From Symbiodinium natans (Eukaryota > Sar > Dinophyceae > Suessiales > Symbiodiniaceae), in NCBI GenBank assembly GCA_905221605.1, contig CAJNDS010000868.1, forward strand, positions 384,107-416,606: DNA of 32,500 nt. The letters run 5' to 3'. Made by a program: the position numbers and the translations under genes. Each line of letters opens with the position of its first letter. Position 1 is the stretch's first letter. The notes beneath the pieces were generated by a model. That model made no database searches. It was not told the origin of the DNA and worked only from the letters and a program-made list of their open reading frames with translations. Below, piece after piece: positions 1 through 9,400 of the stretch.

Positions 1-21
1 TATGATAAAAATCAATGTTAA

Positions 22-181
22 GCCTTAAACCCTAAACCCTATAAACCCTATAAACCCTATAAACCCTATAAACCCTATATAAACCCTATATAAACCCTAT
101 AAACCCTATAAACCCTAAACCCTATAAACCCTATAAACCCTTAAACCCTATAAACCCTATGAACCCTAAACCCTAAACCCT
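22..181. repeat. Degenerate telomere-type repeat (CCCTAAA / CCCTATAA)
   Basis: C-rich strand units of CCCTAAA mixed with CCCTATAA and CCCTATATAA variants run almost without break. The first exon of gene 1 opens just downstream after an AG at 230-231, so this block probably lies in an intron whose upstream exon is outside the window. The variable unit length argues against a living chromosome end. Confidence 0.9.
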
Positions 182-231
182 GCTTTGCTGGTGCACGTAT
201 GCAAACTTGCACGCTTGCCTAGACCCTTCAG

Positions 232-1913
232 GTCAGCTGGACAGCCCACGGAGTGAGGCAAAGAAAGCCGGGAAACACTACTTTGTCAAAGACCACACCT
301 TGGGGTTTCGTTGCCTGAACTGTGACCTCGCCAATGGGGATCTCGGTGTGCTTAAGAGTGTCCCTTGCACCCCTCCGCAAGATTTGCATTCCATGGCAGC
401 TGATGATGTTCATGCGATGCAGCTTGAGCTGGAAGAGCTTCGAAAGCTCGAAGCCGAAGGGTTAGAGTTGGAGCAGCTTCTCCTGCTTGAGCAGCAGGAG
501 CAAGAGGAGATGCTGTTGCAGTTAGAGCTGCAAGAGTTGGAGAGCCTGCAGGCCCAGGAACAGCAGGACCTCTATGAAGCCACTGCCAACAGCTTGCTAG
601 AAAATCATGCCCTGCAGACCACGGAGGGGACAAAGCGGGTGGAAGTCGAGCCAGTGGTGGGCCCTGAGGCCAAGAAGCCAAGGGTAGAGAAAACCGTGAC
701 AGAGGACCTTCCCCGCACCCACCCTGCCTCTGGGTGTGCTGCGCGTGCGTTCACCATCGATAGCCAAGCCATCGAGAAGATGGCGTGCAGTGTCGAGCCC
801 TACAACCCCGCAGATGGCCCCGTAGCTGAATAGAGTAGGAGCCCCGTTTAAGGATCATGCAAAACAACCTAGAAAGTCCCATAGTGACTTGCTCTCTCCT
901 CTCTTGCCAAGGACCTGACTGCTTTGACACCCTTCCCTATGACTGGGAGAGCGTGGGCCTGGAGCACGAGATTGACTATGACCAGGATCGCAAGAACCCG
1001 GCTTTGGAGTTGACTGGTGGGTGTAAGCAACTGATGTCTTCGGCCCAGGCTGCTGAGGTTAAGGTTGCAGACACGCAAGTGGAAAGCCAGCCGGCCAGCC
1101 CTGCCACGATCCACTACGAGCCCACAGAGCCTGATGAGAGCGAGAAAGTTGGCGAATCTTAAATACATTCTGCATGGCTGCATGTACGCGTTGTGTCGAC
1201 AGCTCTCTACACCATTCTGAATTGATCAGCTGTGTTTTGTTATTCATAAGGAGATGCTGCCGCCTTGCCCTCTCGTCGATGAGAAACCCAAGCCCTTCTC
1301 ACCGGCTGAACAGTCTCAGCTGAGTGGGGCAAGGAGCAAGAAGAGGGGCTCTAAGAAGTCTGCCAAGCAGGTAGATGAAAGCAGTAGGGAGGCCGAGGGT
1401 GCAGAGGAGGGGCCGAAGACAGCGGTCCTGAAGCGGCCAGCAGCCAGGGGTGTTGGGTCAGCTTGGGGAAGGAACGCAATGCCCCAGGCGGATTCGGATC
1501 AGGAAGAGGAAGGGGGGGAAGAGGAGAGCGAGGCAAAGCCAGCCAGCAAGAAGCGAGCCCCCAAGGGTCCCTCAAAGGCTGCCTGCAAGGCGAAGTCCAA
1601 GGCCAGCAAGCCCAAAGCCAAAGCCAAAGTGCCAGGCAAGCCCAACAACAAGGTGGCCGCAAGGGAGTCCTGCAGCGCAGTTTGTGAGGAGAGGAAGGCA
1701 AGAAACTCCCGCAAGTCGGTGGCGTATCACAGAGCCTTGAAAAGGGCCAGGGAGGAGGAGAAGCCAGAAGAGGAGTGCCGAGCTGCCGCGAAGAAGGTCT
1801 CATGCTGTCGATCTATATATATATATATATATATACATAGTGCATGCGCAGTGCCTCTGTGTGTCCGGAGTCTGTTAACGATGCCTGTGCAGGCATACAA
1901 TGAGACTGAGTGA
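232..1913 (+). CDS. Gene 1: coiled-coil, Lys-rich protein (5' partial, four exons)
   Basis: Proposed exons are 232-816, 912-1147, 1251-1796 and 1893-1913, giving about 461 residues to a TGA. Exon 1 has a compact cluster H-x5-C-x2-C-x14-C (CLNC core near base 312) that could bind zinc, then a Leu/Glu/Gln-rich coiled coil (about 400-580) and a basic KKPRVEK stretch. Exon 3 is Lys/Ala/Pro-rich with VLKRPAA and acidic blocks, like linker-histone tails, and ends in the helical motif RNSRKSVAYHRALKRAREE. The last intron joins AAKK to AYNETE and the stop. I know this C-terminal motif from dinoflagellate proteins by memory only; function is unknown. Introns: 817-911 (GC-AG), about 1148-1250 (GT-AG; nearby GA donors also fit) and 1797-1892 (GT-AG). 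The true start lies upstream, because the open frame before 232 is separated by an acceptor. Nuclear location is inferred from the basic stretches. Confidence 0.6.
1797..1892 (+). other. Intron of gene 1, frame-neutral
   Basis: GT-AG intron of 96 nt with a TA dinucleotide run (about 1814-1835). It is a multiple of three with no stop, so an open frame runs straight through it. Removing it joins AAKK to AYNETE, a much more natural C-terminus than the read-through with its Tyr-Ile repeat. Confidence 0.6.
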
Positions 1914-2781
1914 TTCAATGTGGAGCCGTGATCGATGGCTGATGCTGTGTGTTTGCATATGGCATCCTTGTGGGATTGCACTGCACGCAACTACTCGTTG
2001 CCTAGACGTGTGCAAAGGGGTCGGCGCTTGAAAGCATCGATGATCGTGTGAGCTAATACGCAGATCGGTATATATGTGTGGGTCGGTGCTCGCAAGCGCT
2101 CTTGGGGTTGAGGCCGGTGTCAACACCGCGCGCGTGTGGATCTGTGTGTGCGAAAAGAATATCTGTGCCGAGTTTGCAGCTTGTCCCATCTCACCCCACG
2201 CACCACCTCACCCCAAATTTTATAACCCTCAACTGCGGCCGCCAGGATGCCTCCACGTCGTCAAGATCGATTCGAGGGCTGGCAGGTTCGAGCCTCCATC
2301 GCAGGCTTGGGGTGGGAGTGAAGGGAACCCTATAAACCCTAAACCCTTTGTATATAAACCCTATATATATAAACCCTCAACCCTAAACCCTAAACCCCAA
2401 ACCCTAAACCCTAAACCCTAAGTTGCTGGGGTTCGGTTTTAGCTTTTAGCGTTTACCCGATAGGGTTTTTTAGGGTTCAGGTTTAGGGTTTCGGGCTTTT
2501 CATAGGGTTCAGTGTGTTTTAATAACGGGTTGTAATTGGGTCTATATAGCGGGCCGGTTCTTCACTTTGGCAGTAGGGATTGCTTTCTTGCTTGAAGCCA
2601 TTTAGCTGGGTTAATTTGGGATGTGTGTGCAGCAGTCGTCCAACTCTGTAAGTAACATGCACAAGGCCACCGGGCTTCAGCTAACTGAGTCTGCAGGGTT
2701 TCTACTATCGATCCGATCCAGAGGCCTTTAGGTGTCCGAGGTTTGAGCTAGTGAAGCCGAAATTCAGACTGCTCCCTCGCA
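1914..2781. other. Spacer between gene 1 and gene 2
   Basis: No convincing exon is seen. It holds a C-strand telomere-type block, a G-strand block about 35 bases later, and anonymous sequence. A possible acceptor for spliced-leader trans-splicing (ATTCAG, ending 2767) lies 14 bases before the proposed ATG of gene 2. No promoter motif can be identified. Confidence 0.5.
2325..2512. repeat. Opposed telomere-type blocks
   Basis: Positions 2325-2421 carry CCCTAAA-type units with TATATA interruptions; 2458-2512 carry TAGGG/TTTAGGG-type units. The two blocks are inverted relative to each other around a short non-repeat spacer, so a long imperfect stem could form. Confidence 0.85.
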
Positions 2782-4872
2782 ATGGATGAGTCGCTTGTCA
2801 CAAATCTCGCGCAACTGCAAGCTCCAAAGGTGCCGTTGCTGCACACATATGCTCTGCAGATGATTTGGCGATCAGTGCTAGTGGCTGCTAGTGCTCTCCA
2901 CACACCACCGATCAGGTGTTCATTGCAACTGTGGCATGCTTGCAAATATGGTAGCCAGTCCTGACCCATGCAGCCTCTCAATTTAAACAGATCTTGCAAG
3001 AGAGATGTGTGAGGTTCTGCTGCTGCGGTGGATGAAGACACTTTCCTTCTCCGCAAAATATGAGTTCTTCGAGCTGTTTTCTGGTGCAGGGAAGGTTACC
3101 CAAACTTGGTTGGGGTCTGAGTCATGGCAGTCTCGAGACAGTTATAGAACCCTACCCTCGCCCTGTGCTGCGTGATTTATGTATACAGAGGCATGAGCAT
3201 GGCTACAGCACGGCCAGCTTTGACAAGCTCTATGGTGATCCCATGGACTTCTTGCGCAACTCAGGCTACACGAGCTATGGCTGCACATAACGCAGCATGA
3301 GATTGGCTTGCTTGACACCTAGGCTGCTACATATCCAGCCTAGGATAGCTTGTTGGGTTGTGCTCAACGAGTGCCCCGATGCTTTCAACATGGTTGGACC
3401 GGACTGCAGTTCATGGGGATTACCTGCAAGGGGCACCAGCATGCGCTCACTGATAAATCCATATGGAAGGGCGGGGATCGCTTGGGTGGCCAACAACACC
3501 TGCTTGATCAGCCGGCTACTGTGACGCAGCGCAGGATTAAATTGAGGCTCCAAATTCGGCGGCCCATCTGTGTGCACTTATCTAAGGTTGGTGCTCCTGT
3601 TGCTTTTGATGCTGGCCAGGCACTGCACATGGGCGATAGAGCAGCCGTCCTGCTCATTGCTAATGGCACACAAGCGGTGGGACTGGATGACAAACCGGAT
3701 CGTAAAAGTTTCTTTTCTGATCCTAGATATAGGCAATCCCTCCTCTAAAACCCATGCATATACAGCTCTCTTAATTCGAACTAGGTGAAACCCCGAGGTT
3801 TTCCGGCAAAATTTCTGGATGATATTACATGGATCAGCAAGTGCGAAGCCCACAACGATTCTCTCACCAATGTGCACAATTTCTGCCCTGGATCTCGGAA
3901 GACTCACCAAAGCCGAGAAAGAGAGACGAACGACACTCAGCACAGTGCGCGCCATGCCTGATCGACTAGCTGTGCAAAAACCCAGACACCTTATAACCCT
4001 TAACCCTAACCCTCCCTAAACCCTTAACCCCCGCCCCACCCCACCCCCTACCCCTCCCGCCAATCCTCGCCCAGGCCGCCACGTGGACAAGCAGGGCCGC
4101 AAAAGGTTCAGTGGAAATGGTGCTGCTTTGAAGGAGTCTGGGAACCTTGGTTGGAAGGGTTAGAGAATGGCGAGTGTGTGGTGTAAGGGGAGAGGAGAAA
4201 GGCCGAATTTAATCTAGGGTTTAGGGTTGTAATGTTTAGGGTTTCTGCAATTCTACATGAATCCACAAAGACAGTCCCTTAGAACTTCTGCCCGTGAAAG
4301 AGAAAGGTTTAGGGTTTAGGGTTTAGGGTTTAGGGTTTAGGGTTTAGGGTTTAGGGTTTAGGCTTTAGGGTTTAGGGTTTAGGGTTTACGGTTTAGGGTT
4401 TAGGGTTTACGGTTTAGGGTTTGGGGTTTATAGGGTTCAGGGTTGAGGGAGAGACAGACAGAAAAGAGCCGGGGCTAGTGGTTGGGAGTTGCCTTACCTG
4501 TGCAATTCGGTTTTGGGTCTTGGATTGAGTTACGCAGGGTTGGTGCGCAGGGAACTTCGATCACCGATCCTGTCCAGCTTACAACCGTGACTCTCCCTCT
4601 CACTCTCGCTCTCACCCTGCCTCTCTCTCTCGCTCTCTCTCTCTTTCTCTTTCTCTCTGTCTCTTTCTTTCTCTCTCTCTCTCTCTCTCTCTTTTTAATC
4701 GAACTTTCTACATATATATGTTATATATATATATACATTTATCTCCTCTCTCCTTCTCTATCTCTAGCTCTCTCTCTCTCTCTATTATGTGTTTTTGCTT
4801 TCTTTTCTCTCCTCTTTCTCAATCTTCTCTGTCCTCTTTCTTTCTCTTTCTTTCTTTCTCTCTCTCTCTCTC

Positions 4873-4903
<31 letters not shown>

Positions 4904-6418
4904 TGCTTTCTCGTTGCTCTCATCTTTCGTCTCTTTCGAGACTCCATTAAAAGCAAGCGTGTAAGGGAATTGCACATAATTTATCTTGCTTTCTCTCTTT
5001 CCTTCTTTCTTTTTATTTCTTTGTCTTTTTATCTCTTTCTCTCTTGCTCTCTTGCTCTTTTTCTTATTTTCTCTCTCTTTCTCTCTTTCTCTCTTTCTCT
5101 CTTTCTCTCTTTCTCTCTTTCTCTCTTTCTCTCTTTCTCTCTTTCTCTCTTTCTCTCTTTCTCTCTTTCTCTCTTTCTCTCTTTCTCTCTTTCTCTCGTT
5201 CTCTCTTTCTCTCTTTCTCTCTTTCTCTCTTTCTCTCTGTCTTTTTCATTTACTTTCAAAATACATGCAATCGTGTAAGGGAATTGCACACATTGAACCA
5301 GCCATTTGTTCGTTCTTTCTTTCTGTCTGTCTTTCGTTCTTTCTTTCTCTGTTTCTCTAGCTTTCTCTCTTGCTCTTTTTCTCTCTTTCTCGTTCTTTCT
5401 CTTTCTTTCTCTTTCGTTCTCGTTCTTTCTCTTTCTTTCTTTTTCTTTATCTGTCTTTATTTTTCTGTTTGTTTCTTTCTCGTTATTTCTCTTTATGTTG
5501 CTTTATCTTTCTTTTTCTTTCTTCCTATTTTTTATGTCTGTTTATTTATCGTTCTTTCTTTTTCTGTAGATCTCTTTCTTTCTCTTTCATTCTCTCTTTC
5601 TCTCGTTCTCTCTTTCTTTCTTTCTTGCTGTCTCGTTGCTCTTATCTTTCGTCTCTTTCGAGACTCCATTAAATGCAAGCGTGTAAAAGAATTGCAAATC
5701 ATTTATCTTGCTTTCTCTTTCTCTCGTTCTCTCTTTCTCTCTTTCTCTCGGTATCTCTTCTCTCTTTCTCTCCTTTCCCTCTTTCTTTCTTTCGCTCTTT
5801 TTTCTCTTAAAATTCTCTCTTTGTCTCATTGTCTCTTTCTCTCTTTTTTCTCTTTTTCTCTTTTTCTCTTTCTCTCTTTCTCTCTTTCTCTCTTTCTTTC
5901 TTTCTTTCTTTCTCTCTTTCTCTCTTTCTCTCTTTCTCTCTTTCTCTTTTTCTCTCTTTCTCTCTTTCTCTCTTTCTCTCTTTCTTTCTTTCTCTTTATC
6001 TCTTTCTCTCTTTGATCGTTCTCTCGTTCTCTCTTTCTCTCTTTCTCTCTTTCTCTCTTTCTCTCTTTCTCTCTTTCTCTCTTTCTCTCTTTCTCTCTTT
6101 CTCTCTTTCTCTCTTTCTCTCTTTCTCTCACAGTTCCCGCGCGAGCCCATAGGTTTATGGTATCTCCCTCCCAACCCCATCTGCCCATCTGCAGCCAAGT
6201 ATTTACACCACCACGTTCGGCGACAACCTCCGCAAGGCTTACGAGGACTGGCGAATCTTGCCCCCTTCACATAGGGGGGATCTCCGGAGCCGCAAAGAGG
6301 TGGATTACACGAAGAGCGATAGGGAGATCTTTGAAAGTCTTCCTCTCGGCGATCTCTGGCTCGATGCTCGAGTCCATGAGGTGTTCTGTTATCTCTACAA
6401 CTGCAAACATGTGACGAA
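2782..6418 (+). CDS. Gene 2, exon block 1: C5-methyltransferase-like domain
   Basis: Exons: 2782-2848, 2991-3114, 3191-3271, 3344-3514, 3587-3701, 3798-3948, 4075-4141, 6200-6418. Residues 50-56 read ELFSGAG, matching motif I (SAM-binding F-x-G-x-G) of cytosine-C5 DNA methyltransferases. STASFD ends with Asp75, as in the ribose-binding strand. GPDCSSWG (Cys112) sits where the catalytic Pro-Cys motif IV would be, with an extra Asp between Pro and Cys. IEQP (Glu166) corresponds to the ENV motif VI. Downstream blocks ISALDLGRLTK, VDKQGRKRFSGNG and PLGDLWLDARVHEV follow the same order I remember in dinoflagellate homologues. No canonical target-recognition domain is visible. Activity is not shown; a catalytically altered methyltransferase fold is equally possible. 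Confidence 0.72.
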
Positions 6419-9400
6419 GCTTGGAAAAATCAACCAGGGCCTCAAACCCTAAACCCTAATCCCTAATCCCTATAAAACCCTCCAAAGCCTAAACCCGATT
6501 GGGATTTATATATGTTGATATATAGTTGATATATAAACCCTAAACCCTAAAACGCAAACCCTATACCCTATTAAATTAAGTCCTGCTAGAAACAGAACGA
6601 TCCGCCCAGGATACCAAACTCGTGGCACAACACGATGAGCGATTTCCACGCCGAAGTGGTGGCTCAGGCGCCTGGCTGCTATCTAAACCCCTATACCCCT
6701 GCCCATGTGAAGCCCTTCCGTACACCTGTATATATCACCTGAACCATCTGAGCCTCAGCCTCGCCCCGAAGGCCTAAACCGAAAGACAAAACTTTAATCT
6801 GTAAAGCGGCAGACCCCTGCAGCCTGCAGCCCCTGGACCACAACCCTAAACCCCAGTCGTAAAACCTGCCACGCAATCCAATTAAGGCATGTGGTTCTGA
6901 GCAGCTTCGAAGCGAGCTGCAGCGAATTCAGAACACTGTCAGCTGAAAGGCTGTTCTTCAGAGGTGTTCTGGGTAAGAAGCGGTCTCTTTTTGATTTTGT
7001 GGAGTTTTCTATGTGTCCCCCTAAAATAACCGGACCTTTTTACCCGCAACCCGGCCGCAAATATCCGCAACCCGGCCGCAAATCCCCGCAACCGTCCGCA
7101 AACCCAAAATCCGTAGCAAACCAGGTTGGCCTTTCGGGCTGTTTTCTCTTAATTTGGCCTGAATTCTTGCAGCTTGGATTCCGAGCTGCTGCAAGCGCTC
7201 GCAAGGGCCAGAACCGCGGGAGCCATCCCAACCTGCCAAAAGAATAGATGGACATGTTGCCTTGTTGTCCTATGAGATTAGATCAACAAATGGAGGAAGT
7301 GGGCAGCATTCATGTACAGTGCAGCCAGACTTTCTCGAGGTGAGCTGCTAGGGTGTATGGCTGGCCGACAAGGATCGTGCAACTCTTTGTTGGAGGGGAT
7401 TTCTTTGCTAGGGCGTAACTCCATGGCACCTGCTCCAGCCGTTCATGATGTGAAAGACCGCATCCAGGTCACTTGCCTATATACGAGTCATGCACATACC
7501 ATTGAACCCATACGATTGGTTTCGCTATTTCCACCCCCCCTACCCAGGCTGCCAAAGCAAGGATTGAGGCTTTGCAAGCTTCGATCGCCGCCCGGCGGGC
7601 CTCGAGGCCTGCAGCGGGCGAGTCTTCCCAGCCAGCGCCTGAAGGTACCAAGGCTACAATCTGCATATTCTAGTTTAAGGCTCAGGGTGTAGGGTTCAGG
7701 GTTTAGGGTTTAGGGTCTAGGGTCGGGTCTAGGGTTTAAGGTCTAGGGTCGAGGGTCGAGGGTCTAGGGTTTAGGGTTGAGGGTTGAGGGTTGAGGGTTT
7801 AGGGTTTAGGGTTTAGTTTATATATATATATATATGTATGTATATATAAGTAGTATATACATATAAATTGTATGTATTTATTTGTACCCATATGTGCATA
7901 TATATATATACATATACATAAATGTATATACACAGACATACATATATATATATAGAAATGATATGCATAGAGAGAACAGAAGACATGGCATAGTTTAGCA
8001 ATAACAAAAGAAATAAATCGATAAATAAGTAAATAAATACATAAATATATTTTTCTAGATATTTATATTCAATGTATATATATATACAATATATATATAT
8101 ATACAGATATTGTCCCGCACTAGATCGATTGTAGAATAAGTATAATTTACCTGAATATGGAAAATTTATAATATGCAATATAATATGTATATATAATTGG
8201 GTTTAGAAGGTATCAAAGTATAAAAGTGAAATATAACAGAGCTTTCATTGTATGGATCCGAAAATACTACACGTGTATGTGTATGTATATATCTACCTAA
8301 ATATTATATCTATCTATAGTTCTATATATATATATATACGTATGCTATACAACCAACATACAAAATATCAATCACTAGTATACTACATGAAAGCAATACG
8401 GTACGTACTACTCGTATGTATATATATATATATATCTTTGCACTATTGAACACATGTGTGATCGAGAATCCTTTTACATACTATTTCTATATATATATAT
8501 ATACAGATATTTATTAAATAAGTCTGTATGTATGTATGTATGTATGTATGCATGTAGATATGTATGTTTCGTGTGTTTATATACACATATATGATTTAAG
8601 TATATGTGTGTATATATATATAGGGTACATGTACTTCTGATCTTGAAGTGGGGCTTGTGCATTTGTTTATGCGAAAACCCTAAACACACTTCCTACCTCC
8701 GGCTGAATTGAGAGTGTGATTTTCACGAGCCTAGGTGCCCCAGCGGTTGCCAGAACGATTTCGTGCGAGGCTGTGACTGGGGCCTTGGCTGTGCCTTTGG
8801 GACGGGCCCCAGACGATCGTGTTGTTCCGCGGTCCACGGAATCTCTGGGGAGTGGTGCGTCATACGACAGTACAATCGAGGATGCACAGTGCCCGTACCC
8901 ACGATCCAAGGATGAGCCCAAGCCTGCCCACATGTCGCAACATGTCCCAAGCGCAGGCCCGAACCAGCGTGAGCCACCAACGGATGTCGCAGGCCCTAGC
9001 CTGACCTCGCACCTGAGAAATGTCGCAACCCCCCAGAAGAGGCCTGGTTTGCCACCGACCACAGGCCACACCCTGCCAGCGGAGCCCCAGAAGATGCCTG
9101 GTTTGCCGCCGACCACAGGCCGCCCCGTGCCAGAGGATGTTACCACACCCCAAAAGGCCAAGACCCATGAAGCACAGTCTCCACCACCAAGCGCTACCCC
9201 ACCGTCGACGACTTCCCCGCCAAACAAGTCCACGAAGAAGCGAGCCAAGAGCCCCACGTACTGGAAGATTTTTGCTTGCAAATAAAATGAAGCTTCTAGA
9301 AATCCCTTGCATCGAAATTAAATATAGTGCGTGTCATCAGCTAGATCGAAAGCTATAGCGTCTGCAGTGTCAGGTTGCGGAGGTACTTCGAACCGAAGCA

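Larger units (their letters stand above)
4575..6130 (+). repeat. Pyrimidine field, (TTTCTCTC)n and (TC)n
   Basis: The plus strand is almost only C and T, dominated by (TC)n and an 8-base unit TTTCTCTC, with TTTC-rich stretches. Islands of non-repeat sequence lie at about 4700-4740, 4905-4995, 5250-5310 and 5628-5714. Open frames in all six frames here (Ser/Leu/Phe or Arg/Glu/Lys) are low-complexity artefacts. Confidence 0.95.
4142..6199 (+). other. 2.06 kb intron: TTTAGGG array plus giant pyrimidine tract
   Basis: This intron separates KESG from YTTTFGDN of the methyltransferase-like domain. GA-AG is the preferred join; a CT-AG alternative (donor 4146, acceptor 6194) also keeps frame. It contains TTTAGGG repeats, then about 1.5 kb of nearly pure C/T just before the acceptor. 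Confidence 0.55.

Noticed and set aside
1-181. True chromosome end
   Set aside because: Units are degenerate, similar blocks recur throughout the window, and a gene exon follows at once.
2275-2300. B-box-like GGTTCGAGCC suggesting a tRNA
   Set aside because: No paired T stem, acceptor stem or anticodon arm could be drawn around it.
4482-6274. Open frames of 100-320 residues on both strands
   Set aside because: They are translations of the TC repeat field (Ser/Leu/Phe or Arg/Glu/Lys only).
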